A stretch of 20,259 nucleotides of DNA from assembly GCA_030526445.1 (NCBI GenBank), contig JAUNCV010000003.1:1-20259 (forward strand). Direction: 5' to 3'. The translations under genes were made by a program, and so were the position numbers. A model generated the notes under the pieces. The model did not search any database. It was given only the letters and a program-made list of their open reading frames with translations, and was not told where the DNA came from. Shown here one piece after another: positions 14,206-20,259 of this stretch (its first letter is position 1; every line of letters begins with the position of its first letter). This DNA is from Bacteroidales bacterium (GTDB lineage: Bacteria; Bacteroidota; Bacteroidia; Bacteroidales; UBA3663).

Positions 14206-14915
14206 ACTTCTTGCGATTTAATAGGTTTAAGCCAAGCAAAAAATGCAGAAATAAGGATGGTCAGAAGAATGATTCTAATACCCGATCCAAGTTGGCACAT
14301 ATAGGGAAAAACTGCACAAATACCACTGATTACGAAACTAGCAAGCACAGCCCAACCAATCTTCCGATCTTTCTGAGCAGGAGGAATGATAATTGCAAGA
14401 AACATACCATAGAGTGCTACACTCAAGGCACTAACTATATTAGCAGGAAGCACATCACCAGCCAAGATGCCGCCAGCAGTTCCTAATGCCCAGAAAAAAG
14501 TGGATACCAAAGCCGCACTATAGGTATAACTGGGCACCAATTTGCCGGGATAGGCAATGGAAATGCCAAACACCTCGTCGGTAATACAAAATGCAACCAC
14601 GATTCTCTTAAACAATGAGGTACTCTCAGCAAACTTCTGAGAAAGTGAAGCACTCATCAGCAAATAACGTAGATTAGCTATCAGGCTGATGCCAATAATT
14701 TCTGCATAGGTAGTACCTGCCGCAAGAAGCGAATAAACACCATACTCGCCTGCTGATGCTCGCGTAAAAAAACTGCTAATAAAACCCTCAAACATCGAAA
14801 GTTCCGCTTTCTTGGCAATAATACCCAAAGAAAAGGCAACCGCAAAATACCCCATTGCAATAGGAATGCCATCGCGAAAACCTTGACGAACAGGAGATAT
14901 TTCTAACGTACTCAT
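14202..14915 (-). CDS. azlC: AzlC-family branched-chain amino-acid exporter subunit
   Basis: The large inner-membrane subunit of the AzlCD/YgaZH exporter, 237 residues. The N-terminus MSTLEISPVRQGFRDGIPIA is followed by the family motif GYFAVAFSLGIIAKKAEL, FTRASAGEYGVYSLLAAG, NLRYLLMSASLSQKF and ITDEVFGIS, with several hydrophobic helices on to FFAWLKPIKSQEV. The frame is open to 14963 only from a TTG inside the upstream terminator hairpin; the ATG at 14913-14915 gives the family start. That start is 13 nt after the tRNA-Pro terminator tract, leaving no room for a separate promoter, so expression by read-through from the tRNA promoter is likely. In other bacteria azlCD may sit with an Lrp-type regulator; here the Lrp gene is about 5 kb away. 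Confidence 0.92.
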   Translation of the reverse strand: MSTLEISPVRQGFRDGIPIAMGYFAVAFSLGIIAKKAELSMFEGFISSFFTRASAGEYGVYSLLAAGTTYAEIIGISLIANLRYLLMSASLSQKFAESTSLFKRIVVAFCITDEVFGISIAYPGKLVPSYTYSAALVSTFFWALGTAGGILAGDVLPANIVSALSVALYGMFLAIIIPPAQKDRKIGWAVLASFVISGICAVFPYMCQLGSGIRIILLTILISAFFAWLKPIKSQEV

Positions 14916-14928
14916 TGACACAATAAAT

Positions 14929-14961
14929 AAAAAAGGTTGACTTTCAAAATGAAAATCAACC
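14929..14961 (-). terminator. Terminator between tRNA-Pro and azlC
   Basis: An 11-bp hairpin (14935-14945 with 14951-14961, one G-U pair, 5-nt loop) is followed by TTTTTT (14929-14934) on the minus strand. A further run of eight T comes directly after the tRNA CCA (14962-14969). It would end the tRNA transcript, with leakage feeding azlC. Confidence 0.8.
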
Positions 14962-14969
14962 AAAAAAAA

Positions 14970-15046
14970 TGGTCGGGATGACCCGATTCGAACGGGCGAC
15001 CTCGCGCCCCCCAGACGTGTACTCTAACCAACTGAGCTACATCCCG
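14970..15046 (-). tRNA. tRNA-Pro, anticodon GGG
   Basis: A 77-nt gene with encoded CCA (14970-14972). The acceptor stem CGGGATG/CATCCCG is perfect, the D arm contains AGCTCAGTTGGTTAGAG, and the T arm is GCCCG-TTCGAAT-CGGGT. The anticodon loop CTGGGGG (15008-15014) gives GGG at 15010-15012, reading CCC/CCU proline codons. The anticodon stem (CACGT with GCGCG) has a non-pairing A28-C42 and a U31-G39 wobble, which is weak for this arm. It has its own promoter 17 bp upstream and a terminator just downstream. Confidence 0.93.
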
Positions 15047-15062
15047 ATCTTTATTACGGCCG

Positions 15063-15094
15063 CAAAGATACTATGTTTTTATGAGAAAAACAAA
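15063..15094 (-). promoter_or_regulatory. Promoter of tRNA-Pro
   Basis: The minus strand has TTTG (15091-15094), a 20-nt spacer and TATCTTTG (15063-15070), a full consensus match. The mature tRNA 5' end is at 15046, so the 5' leader is only about 10 nt. azlCD may depend on this promoter too. Confidence 0.85.
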
Positions 15095-15160
15095 CTTTTG
15101 AACAAGTTTTTTTCAAAAAAATGAAGCATCAACGGTTAGCATCGAAAATAAGAAGTACTA

Positions 15161-16381
15161 CTAAACACCAAACATCTTGCAAACTCGCTGAATACCAGCC
15201 ACAAGTGAATCAACCTCTTCGAAAGTATTATAAAAAGAGAATGAAGCGCGAACAGTTCCTTCAATACCCAGAACCTGCATAAGAGGTTGGGCGCAATGAT
15301 GACCAGTACGAACGGCAATACCCATCTTATCGAGCAAAAGCCCCATATCATAGTGATGAATACCTTCAACCAAAAAACTCAATACAGCGCTCTTATCAGA
15401 AGCATTACCATAAATCTGCATACCAGGTATGGACTTAAACTTGTCCGTAGCATACTGTAGAAGTTGGGTTTCGTAGGCTGCAATAGAATCTAAACCGATA
15501 GAGGTAACATAATCAAGCGCTGACGCTAAACCAACAGTGCCAATGAAATCTGGGGTTCCTGCTTCAAACTTGTATGGTAATTCGTTGAAAGTTGTATTTT
15601 CAAACGAAACCGACTGAATCATCTCACCTCCACCCTGGTAAGGTATCATCTGTTCAAGCCATTTGCGTTTACCATAAAGAACACCGACACCAGTTGGGCC
15701 ATAAATCTTATGACCAGAAAATACGAGGAAATCAACATCCAAAGCTTGAACATCAACCCTAATATGAGGTGTTGACTGGGCGCCATCAATAAGTACAGGG
15801 ACATTTCTGCTATGAGCGTAAGCTACTATTTCTTCAACAGGATTGATTGTACCCAAAACATTAGATACATGCGTAATACTTACAAGCTTGGTTCGTTCAG
15901 TAAACAAAGATTTGAAATGTTCAAAATCTAACTCTTGGTTTTCTGTAATTCTAGCATGCTTAATGACAATACCTTTGCGCCTTTGAACCAACTGCCAGCT
16001 TACAATATTGGAATGATGTTCCATATCCGACACAATCACCTCATCTCCTTCACGTAAAAAAGTCTCAGAAAAAGAATAAGCAACAAGGTTGATTGATTCG
16101 GTGGTTCCTCTCGTAAAAATGATTTCGTCAGAAGAAGAAGCATTGATGAATTTCTGCACAGTTCGACGCGAAGCCTCATGCAAATCAGTAGCATCTTGAC
16201 TCAAAAAATGCACACCACGATGCACATTTGCATTGTGATGCAAATAACAATCATTAAGTTTATCAAGCACGCACTTAGGTTTTTGTGTAGTAGCTCCATT
16301 GTCGAGATAAACCAAAGGCTTACCATAAACTTGACTATCGAGAATAGGAAAGTCTTTACGGATGGTAGAAATATCGAACAT
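15161..16381 (-). CDS. sufS: SufS-type cysteine desulfurase
   Basis: A PLP enzyme that releases sulfur from cysteine as a persulfide for Fe-S cluster assembly. The 406-residue product has the length and the motifs of class II (SufS/CsdA) enzymes: YLDNGATTQKP, HRGVHFLSQDAT, IFTRGTTESINLVA, DMEHHSNIVSWQ (His122/123), LIDGAQSTPH, the PLP lysine in FSGHKIYGPTG (Lys225) and the catalytic cysteine in RTGHHCAQPLM (Cys363). No sufBCD, sufE or sufU lies within the window, so it stands apart from the usual cluster. It follows rplQ and its terminator; the start is 29 nt after the T-tract. A tRNA gene follows it 114 bp on. Confidence 0.95.
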   Translation of the reverse strand: MFDISTIRKDFPILDSQVYGKPLVYLDNGATTQKPKCVLDKLNDCYLHHNANVHRGVHFLSQDATDLHEASRRTVQKFINASSSDEIIFTRGTTESINLVAYSFSETFLREGDEVIVSDMEHHSNIVSWQLVQRRKGIVIKHARITENQELDFEHFKSLFTERTKLVSITHVSNVLGTINPVEEIVAYAHSRNVPVLIDGAQSTPHIRVDVQALDVDFLVFSGHKIYGPTGVGVLYGKRKWLEQMIPYQGGGEMIQSVSFENTTFNELPYKFEAGTPDFIGTVGLASALDYVTSIGLDSIAAYETQLLQYATDKFKSIPGMQIYGNASDKSAVLSFLVEGIHHYDMGLLLDKMGIAVRTGHHCAQPLMQVLGIEGTVRASFSFYNTFEEVDSLVAGIQRVCKMFGV

Positions 16382-16410
16382 GATAAATTCAAAATATGCT
16401 TATGCAATGA

Positions 16411-16445
16411 TTAAAGAAAGCCCATACCAAAAGAGGTACGGGCTT
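16411..16445 (-). terminator. Terminator of the map-rplQ ribosomal operon
   Basis: An 11-bp stem (16418-16428 with 16435-16445; one G-U pair on the minus strand) with loop TCTTTT, followed by TCTTTAA. It lies 20 bp past the rplQ stop. The T-tract is interrupted, so leakage into sufS is plausible. Confidence 0.7.
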
Positions 16446-16465
16446 AAATATGATTATGCAGTTAT

Positions 16466-16942
16466 TTACTCTGCAGCAGGTGCCTCAGCAGCCTCTACAG
16501 GAGCTTCAACTGCAGCCTCTGACTTCTTAGAGCGTGAGCGACGAGTCTTTGACTTCTTCTCACCATTCTCCTTGAGGAGGTTCTCATTGTAGTCAACGAA
16601 CTCGATCATTGCCATTGCAGCATTGTCACCGAGACGGTTGCCCAACTTGAGAATGCGAAGGTAACCACCAGGACGATTAGCAATCTTGGTAGCAATCTCA
16701 CCAAACAACATCTTGATAGCTTCCTTATCCTGAAGCTTTGCAAATACAAGACGACGGCTGTTGGTAGAGTCCTCCTTTGCACGGTTGATAATTGGCTCTG
16801 CATATACGCGGAGAGCCTTAGCCTTGGCTACAGTAGTAGTGATGCGCTTAGCCTTAATCAACGATACAGTCATATTCGAGAGGAGAGCCTCACGATGAGA
16901 CTTGGTACGTCCAAGGTGATTGAATTTCTTATTATGTCTCAT
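16466..16942 (-). CDS. rplQ: 50S ribosomal protein L17
   Basis: L17 lies near the peptide exit tunnel. The 158-residue product starts MRHNKKFNHLGRTKSHREAL and continues NMTVSLIKAKRITTTVAKAK, with GGYLRILKLGNRLGDNAAMA and IEFVDYN as family signatures. The core ends near residue 120; the rest is a Lys/Arg then Ala/Glu/Pro-rich tail (KKSEAAVEAPVEAAEAPAAE), a Bacteroidetes habit that most bacteria lack. It starts 8 bp after rpoA and is the last gene of the operon, followed by a terminator. Confidence 0.96.
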   Translation of the reverse strand: MRHNKKFNHLGRTKSHREALLSNMTVSLIKAKRITTTVAKAKALRVYAEPIINRAKEDSTNSRRLVFAKLQDKEAIKMLFGEIATKIANRPGGYLRILKLGNRLGDNAAMAMIEFVDYNENLLKENGEKKSKTRRSRSKKSEAAVEAPVEAAEAPAAE

Positions 16943-16950
16943 TGTTGTAA

Positions 16951-17943
16951 TTAATCTTGATTCAGTTTATACTTAGCTATATCCATGCCGAACGAAAGAT
17001 TGAGGCTGGTGAGAAGCTCTTCAAGCTCAGTAAGTGACTTCTTACCGAAGTTTCGGAACTTAAGCAAATCAGACTTATTAAACTCAACCAACTGACCAAG
17101 AGTCTCAACCTCTGCGCTCTTCAAGCAATTAAGCGCGCGTACCGAGAGATCCATATCAGTGAGCTTAGTCTTGAGAAGCTGACGCATATGAAGAAGTTCT
17201 TCATCAAATTCCTCATTGTTTTCGCTTTCAGTAGACTCAAAGGAAATCTTTTCATCAGAGAAGAGCATGAAGTGGTAAATAAGGATTTTAGCCGCTTCAC
17301 GAAGAGCATCCTTAGGATGAATTGAGCCATCGGTTGTAACCTCAAGCACCAATTTCTCATAGTCAGTTTTCTGCTCAACACGGAAATTCTCTACAACGTA
17401 CTTAACATTACGAATAGGGGTATAGATAGAATCGATAGGAATGACAGAAATTTCATCATTAGGATTACGATTCTCTTCTGCAGGCACATAACCACGACCC
17501 TTATTAATAGTAAGTGTAATGTCAAAGTTTGCGCTTGAGTCCATGTGGCAGATAACAAGGTCAGGATTCAGGACATCAAATGCAGACATGCCATTTGACA
17601 GGTCACCTGCCTTAAGCACTTCTGAATTCTTAACTGAAATAGTGACTGTTTCGCTCTCTGTACTTTCGACGATCTGCTTCAAACGAACCTGTTTGAGGTT
17701 AAGGATGATATTTGACACATCCTCCATCACACCTGGAATGGTGGCGAACTCATGCTCTACACCAGAAATTTTAACACTGGTAAAAGCAAAGCCCTCGAGT
17801 GAAGAAATCAAAATACGGCGTAAAGCATTACCGACAGTAATGCCGTAGCCTGGCTCCAGAGGTCGGAATTCAAACTTACCAGAGAACTGGTCTGCTTCCA
17901 ACATGATAACCTTTTCGGGTCTTTGAAATGCTAATATCGCCAT
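16951..17943 (-). CDS. rpoA: DNA-directed RNA polymerase alpha subunit
   Basis: The alpha subunit nucleates RNA polymerase assembly (N-terminal domain, about 1-235) and contacts UP elements and activators (C-terminal domain, about 255-325). The 330-residue product has KFEFRPLEPGYGITVGNALR, RRILISSLEGFAFTSV, GRGYVPAEENRN and PIDSIYTPIRNV, then FDEELLHMRQLLKTKLTDMD in the linker and LSVRALNCLKSAEVETLGQL with FRNFGKKSLTELEELL in the C-terminal domain. It lies in the standard alpha-operon place between rpsD (11 bp gap) and rplQ (8 bp gap). Confidence 0.98.
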   Translation of the reverse strand: MAILAFQRPEKVIMLEADQFSGKFEFRPLEPGYGITVGNALRRILISSLEGFAFTSVKISGVEHEFATIPGVMEDVSNIILNLKQVRLKQIVESTESETVTISVKNSEVLKAGDLSNGMSAFDVLNPDLVICHMDSSANFDITLTINKGRGYVPAEENRNPNDEISVIPIDSIYTPIRNVKYVVENFRVEQKTDYEKLVLEVTTDGSIHPKDALREAAKILIYHFMLFSDEKISFESTESENNEEFDEELLHMRQLLKTKLTDMDLSVRALNCLKSAEVETLGQLVEFNKSDLLKFRNFGKKSLTELEELLTSLNLSFGMDIAKYKLNQD

Positions 17944-17954
17944 GGAACTAACTA

Positions 17955-18560
17955 TTATTTAGAGTACAATTCGACAATGAGCTGCTCCTGAATATTCTCA
18001 GGAATGTCTGCACGGTCTGGAGTGTGAAGATACTTGCCACTGAGTGAGTTCTGATCCCACTCAATCCAAGGATACTTGCTGTGCTGGAAACCAGCGAGAG
18101 AGTTCTCAATAACCTCGAGAGATTTGCTGCGCTCACGAACGCCAACAATCTGACCAGGCTTAACAGAATAAGATGCGATGTTTACAACCTTGCCATCAAC
18201 AACAATGTGCTTGTGAAGTACGAGCTGACGAGCAGCTGCACGTGAAGGAGCAATACCAAGACGGTAAACAATGTTGTCGAGACGAGACTCGAGAAGCTGA
18301 AGAAGTACCTCACCAGTAATACCCTTGGTGCGCTCTGCCTTCTCAAAGAGACGACGGAACTGGCTCTCAAGGACACCATAAGTGTACTTAGCCTTCTGCT
18401 TCTCACGAAGCTGAGTACCATACTCAGAAGTTTTCTTACGACGATTGAGACCATGCTGACCAGGAGCGTAGTTCTTCTTAGCGAGAACCTTATCTGGTCC
18501 GTAGATAGCCTCACCGAGTTTGCGGGCAATACGAGTTTTAGGTCCAGTATATCTTGCCAT
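17955..18560 (-). CDS. rpsD: 30S ribosomal protein S4
   Basis: S4 binds 16S rRNA first and starts 30S assembly; in other bacteria it also represses its own operon. The 201-residue product begins MARYTGPKTRIARKLGEAIY and has the S4 RNA-binding domain (LESRLDNIVYRLGIAPSRAA, then RQLVLHKHIVVDGK). The N-terminal Cys zinc motif of some S4 proteins is absent. It lies between rpsK (54-bp AT-rich spacer without clear structure) and rpoA. No S4-binding leader can be pointed to near this gene. Confidence 0.97.
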   Translation of the reverse strand: MARYTGPKTRIARKLGEAIYGPDKVLAKKNYAPGQHGLNRRKKTSEYGTQLREKQKAKYTYGVLESQFRRLFEKAERTKGITGEVLLQLLESRLDNIVYRLGIAPSRAAARQLVLHKHIVVDGKVVNIASYSVKPGQIVGVRERSKSLEVIENSLAGFQHSKYPWIEWDQNSLSGKYLHTPDRADIPENIQEQLIVELYSK

Positions 18561-18614
18561 AGTTTTTTACAATTTAATACATTAAATTAATTAAAAACCG
18601 ACTTCATTCACACA

Positions 18615-19004
18615 TTAAACACGACGACGCTTTGGAGGGCGACAACCGTTGTGTGGAAGTGGTGTTACGTCGATGATTTCAGTTACCTCGATACCAGCAC
18701 CGTGGATGGTACGGATAGCTGACTCACGGCCATTACCTGGACCCTTAACATAAGCCTTCACTTTACGAAGACCGAGATCGTAGGCGATCTTAGCGCAATC
18801 CTGAGCTGCCATCTGAGCAGCATAAGGAGTATTCTTCTTCGAACCTCTGAAGCCCATCTTACCAGCAGATGACCACGAAATCACCTGACCCTCGCTGTTG
18901 GTGAGGGAAACAATAACGTTATTGAAAGATGAATGAACATGGAGCTGACCATTAGCATCTACCTTTACGTTACGCTTTTTAGCTGCAACTGTTTTCTTTG
19001 CCAT
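18615..19004 (-). CDS. rpsK: 30S ribosomal protein S11
   Basis: S11 forms part of the 30S platform near the Shine-Dalgarno/anti-Shine-Dalgarno cleft and contacts S7, S18 and S21. The 129-residue product has the family motifs HVHSSFNNVIVSLTNSEGQV, SWSSAGKMGFRGSKKNTPYA, VKGPGNGRESAIRTIHGAGI and the basic end NGCRPPKRRRV. It lies 22 bp after rpsM. In Bacteroidetes S11 takes part in an unusual 16S tail environment, in which the anti-Shine-Dalgarno is masked; this is recalled, and nothing in this gene alone proves it. Confidence 0.97.
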   Translation of the reverse strand: MAKKTVAAKKRNVKVDANGQLHVHSSFNNVIVSLTNSEGQVISWSSAGKMGFRGSKKNTPYAAQMAAQDCAKIAYDLGLRKVKAYVKGPGNGRESAIRTIHGAGIEVTEIIDVTPLPHNGCRPPKRRRV

Positions 19005-19026
19005 AGTTAATCTTTTAATTTAAAAA

Positions 19027-19407
19027 TTACTTGGTAGCCTTCTTCTTGTTAGCAACGGTCTTCTTCTTACCCTTACGAGTACGAGCATTATTCTTAGTGC
19101 TCTGACCACGGCATGGCAAGCCAAGGCGGTGACGGATACCACGGTAGCAACCGATATCCATGAGACGCTTAATGTTCAACTGAACTTCAGAACGAAGATC
19201 GCCCTCTACCTTGTAGTTGGCACCGATATACTCACGAATAGCGGCGGCCTGTTCATCAGTCCAATCTTTTACCTTGATGTCTTTATCGACACCAGCATTC
19301 GTTAAAATGGTATTTGCAGCACTGCGGCCGATACCAAAAATGTAAGTTAACGCGATTTCTCCACGCTTGTTCTGCGGAAGATCTACGCCTACAATTCTAA
19401 CTGCCAT
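19027..19407 (-). CDS. rpsM: 30S ribosomal protein S13
   Basis: S13 is a 30S head protein that contacts P-site tRNA and the 50S subunit. The 126-residue product starts MAVRIVGVDLPQNKRGEIAL and carries TYIFGIGRSAANTIL, RRLMDIGCYRGIRHR-like core (KRLMDIGCYRGIRHRLGLPC), RGQSTKNNARTRKGKKK and a Lys-rich tail. It lies 54 bp after rpmJ, with a promoter-like -7 box in that spacer, so it may be transcribed both with infA-rpmJ and alone. Confidence 0.97.
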   Translation of the reverse strand: MAVRIVGVDLPQNKRGEIALTYIFGIGRSAANTILTNAGVDKDIKVKDWTDEQAAAIREYIGANYKVEGDLRSEVQLNIKRLMDIGCYRGIRHRLGLPCRGQSTKNNARTRKGKKKTVANKKKATK

Positions 19408-19447
19408 ATTTGTATTAAAAAAGTGTTTTTTGCGAAAAAATTGCTTG

Positions 19448-19455
19448 CAAAGATA
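19448..19455 (-). promoter_or_regulatory. -7-like box between rpmJ and rpsM
   Basis: The minus strand reads TATCTTTGCA 7 bp past the rpmJ stop, an exact match to TAnnTTTG. No TTTG stands 19-21 nt upstream (that stretch is rpmJ coding sequence). A start near 19441 would give rpsM a leader of about 34 nt. It is a candidate internal promoter for the rpsM-rpsK-rpsD-rpoA-rplQ part. Confidence 0.5.
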
Positions 19456-19461
19456 AGAAAA

Positions 19462-19578
19462 TTAACCCTGACGAAGCTTAAACTTTGGGTTTTTCTTATT
19501 AATTACATACAAAACGCCGTGGCGACGGACGATTTTGCAATCTGGAGTGCGCTTTTTCAGCGAAGCTTTTACTTTCAT
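19462..19578 (-). CDS. rpmJ: 50S ribosomal protein L36 (zinc-free form)
   Basis: A 38-residue 50S protein; ATG at 19576-19578, TAA at 19462-19464. The translated sequence begins MKVKASLKKRTPDCKIVRRH and ends NPKFKLRQG, clearly L36. Canonical L36 has a zinc ribbon (CxxC...C...H). Here one Cys remains (residue 14); the first Cys is Thr11 and the late Cys and His are replaced, which makes this the C-minus form. It lies 15 bp after infA and 54 bp before rpsM, the usual place. Confidence 0.95.
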   Translation of the reverse strand: MKVKASLKKRTPDCKIVRRHGVLYVINKKNPKFKLRQG

Positions 19579-19593
19579 ATCGTTGTAAGATTA

Positions 19594-19812
19594 TTATTTG
19601 TAGCGGAATGCTATTCTGCCCTTTGAAAGATCATATGGAGACATCTCAACTCGAACTTTATCACCTGGAAGAATCTTGATATAATGCATTCTCATCTTTC
19701 CAGAGATATGAGCAGTGATCTCATGACCATTCTCGAGTTCTACACGGAACATTGCATTAGATAAAGCCTCAACAATGGTTCCATCAATTTCGATTGCAGC
19801 CTGTTTTGCCAT
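19594..19812 (-). CDS. infA: Translation initiation factor IF-1
   Basis: IF-1 binds the 30S A site during initiation. The 72-residue product is the normal size and is a single OB fold: MAKQAAIEIDGTIVEALSNA, then MFRVELENGHEITAHISGKM, RMHYIKILPGDKVRVEMSPY and DLSKGRIAFRYK. It starts 18 bp after map and is followed by rpmJ, the typical map-infA-rpmJ order. Confidence 0.97.
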   Translation of the reverse strand: MAKQAAIEIDGTIVEALSNAMFRVELENGHEITAHISGKMRMHYIKILPGDKVRVEMSPYDLSKGRIAFRYK

Positions 19813-19830
19813 GAAATATTGAATTATTGA

Positions 19831-20259
19831 TTAGATAAATCTGTCACCAAGAGAATCCTTAATATAATCAAAAGTAGATAATATTTCAGTTCTATCCTCT
19901 CTGATTGCAATGCAATGTTCATAATGAGCTGACCATTTATGATCACGTGTTCTCACAGTCCATTCATTACGATCGATAACTACATTTTTTGAACCCATAT
20001 TTACCATCGGTTCAATACAAATGCACATTCCAGGACGAAGCAAAGGTCCAACTCCACGTTTTCCATAGTTAGGAACATCTGGATCTTCATGAAGTTTTTT
20101 ACCAATACCATGACCTGTCAACTCGCGAACTATAGAATAGCCTCGACGTTCACAATAGTCCTGAACAGCGAAACCAATATGACCTGTTCGATTTCCAGAT
20201 TTTGCTTGTTCAATTCCTACATAGAGTGATTCTTTAGTAGTTTTTAGCAACTGAACAAC
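19831..20259 (-). CDS. map: Methionine aminopeptidase type I, C-terminal part (runs off the window)
   Basis: Removes the initiator Met from new proteins using a dinuclear metal site; cytosolic. The 143 codons in the window are the C-terminal half; the frame continues past the right edge, so the true start is not seen, and the TTG at 20248-20250 is not a start. Visible motifs: GYSIVRELTGHGIGKKLHED with the metal-binding His in GHGIG, PNYG, RPGMCICIEPM with the metal-binding Glu, and WTVRTRDHKWSAHYEHCIAI with the last Glu (YEH). It leads into infA 18 bp on, as in many Bacteroidetes spc operons. Confidence 0.95.
   Translation of the reverse strand, partial: VVQLLKTTKESLYVGIEQAKSGNRTGHIGFAVQDYCERRGYSIVRELTGHGIGKKLHEDPDVPNYGKRGVGPLLRPGMCICIEPMVNMGSKNVVIDRNEWTVRTRDHKWSAHYEHCIAIREDRTEILSTFDYIKDSLGDRFI

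Noticed and set aside
14916..14963. azlC start at 14963
   Set aside because: It would use a TTG at the foot of a terminator hairpin and add residues encoded by the hairpin; the ATG at 14915 gives the family N-terminus.
1..20259. CRISPR array, insertion sequence, prophage or toxin-antitoxin genes
   Set aside because: No regularly spaced repeats, transposase, integrase or phage proteins are present; nearly all DNA is covered by housekeeping genes.

Overview
The window comes from a Bacteroidales genome and looks most like Prevotella or a close relative. The evidence is the close match of RpoA, S4, L13 and L36 to what I remember of Bacteroides/Prevotella proteins, the zinc-free L36, the alanine/glutamate-rich tail on L17, AT-rich leaders without Shine-Dalgarno sites, and several copies of the Bacteroidetes promoter form (TTTG, about 20 nt, TAnnTTTG). 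It is ordinary chromosome: I see no phage, insertion sequence, CRISPR array or toxin-antitoxin pair.

Left end (1-1930, all minus): rplM, rpsI and rpsB (L13, S9, S2); tsf would be expected just past base 1. A promoter and a structured leader precede rplM, and a compact nested hairpin sits between rpsI and rpsB. Both structures are candidate autoregulatory RNAs.

2045-8223 (minus): an apparent operon of an M23 envelope peptidase, a small MerR-type regulator, an RSH enzyme, kdsB (CMP-Kdo synthesis) and an MscS-type channel. It ends in a terminator directly in front of a D-2-hydroxyacid dehydrogenase. The RSH protein keeps the (p)ppGpp hydrolase residues but has lost the key synthetase residues, so it should be hydrolase-only. 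The operon joins alarmone breakdown to envelope functions.

8410-11434: a sulfur amino-acid block. An Lrp/AsnC regulator is divergent from metY (O-acetylhomoserine sulfhydrylase), which is followed by cysK on its own promoter. The lrp and metY promoters lie back to back around a palindrome. The metY transcript should begin almost exactly at a long nested stem-loop.

11421-15046 (minus): tRNA-Pro(GGG) with its own promoter and terminator, then azlC-azlD (branched-chain amino-acid exporter), a 238-bp noncoding interval with a long inverted repeat, a TrmH/SpoU RNA methyltransferase and a secreted Sde182/DUF1593 nucleoside-hydrolase-like protein. The last gene overlaps the end of cysK convergently by 14 bp.

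15161-20259 (minus): sufS, then the end of the spc/alpha ribosomal block read as map (partial), infA, rpmJ, rpsM, rpsK, rpsD, rpoA, rplQ. rpmJ encodes only 38 residues.

The window holds no obviously new protein system. The most interesting signals are in RNA and regulation: the metY leader stem-loop, the rpsB and rplM leaders, the long inverted repeat at 13727-13855, and three genes (hprA-like, azlC, sufS) that start 11 to 29 nt after a terminator, with no room for a separate promoter.
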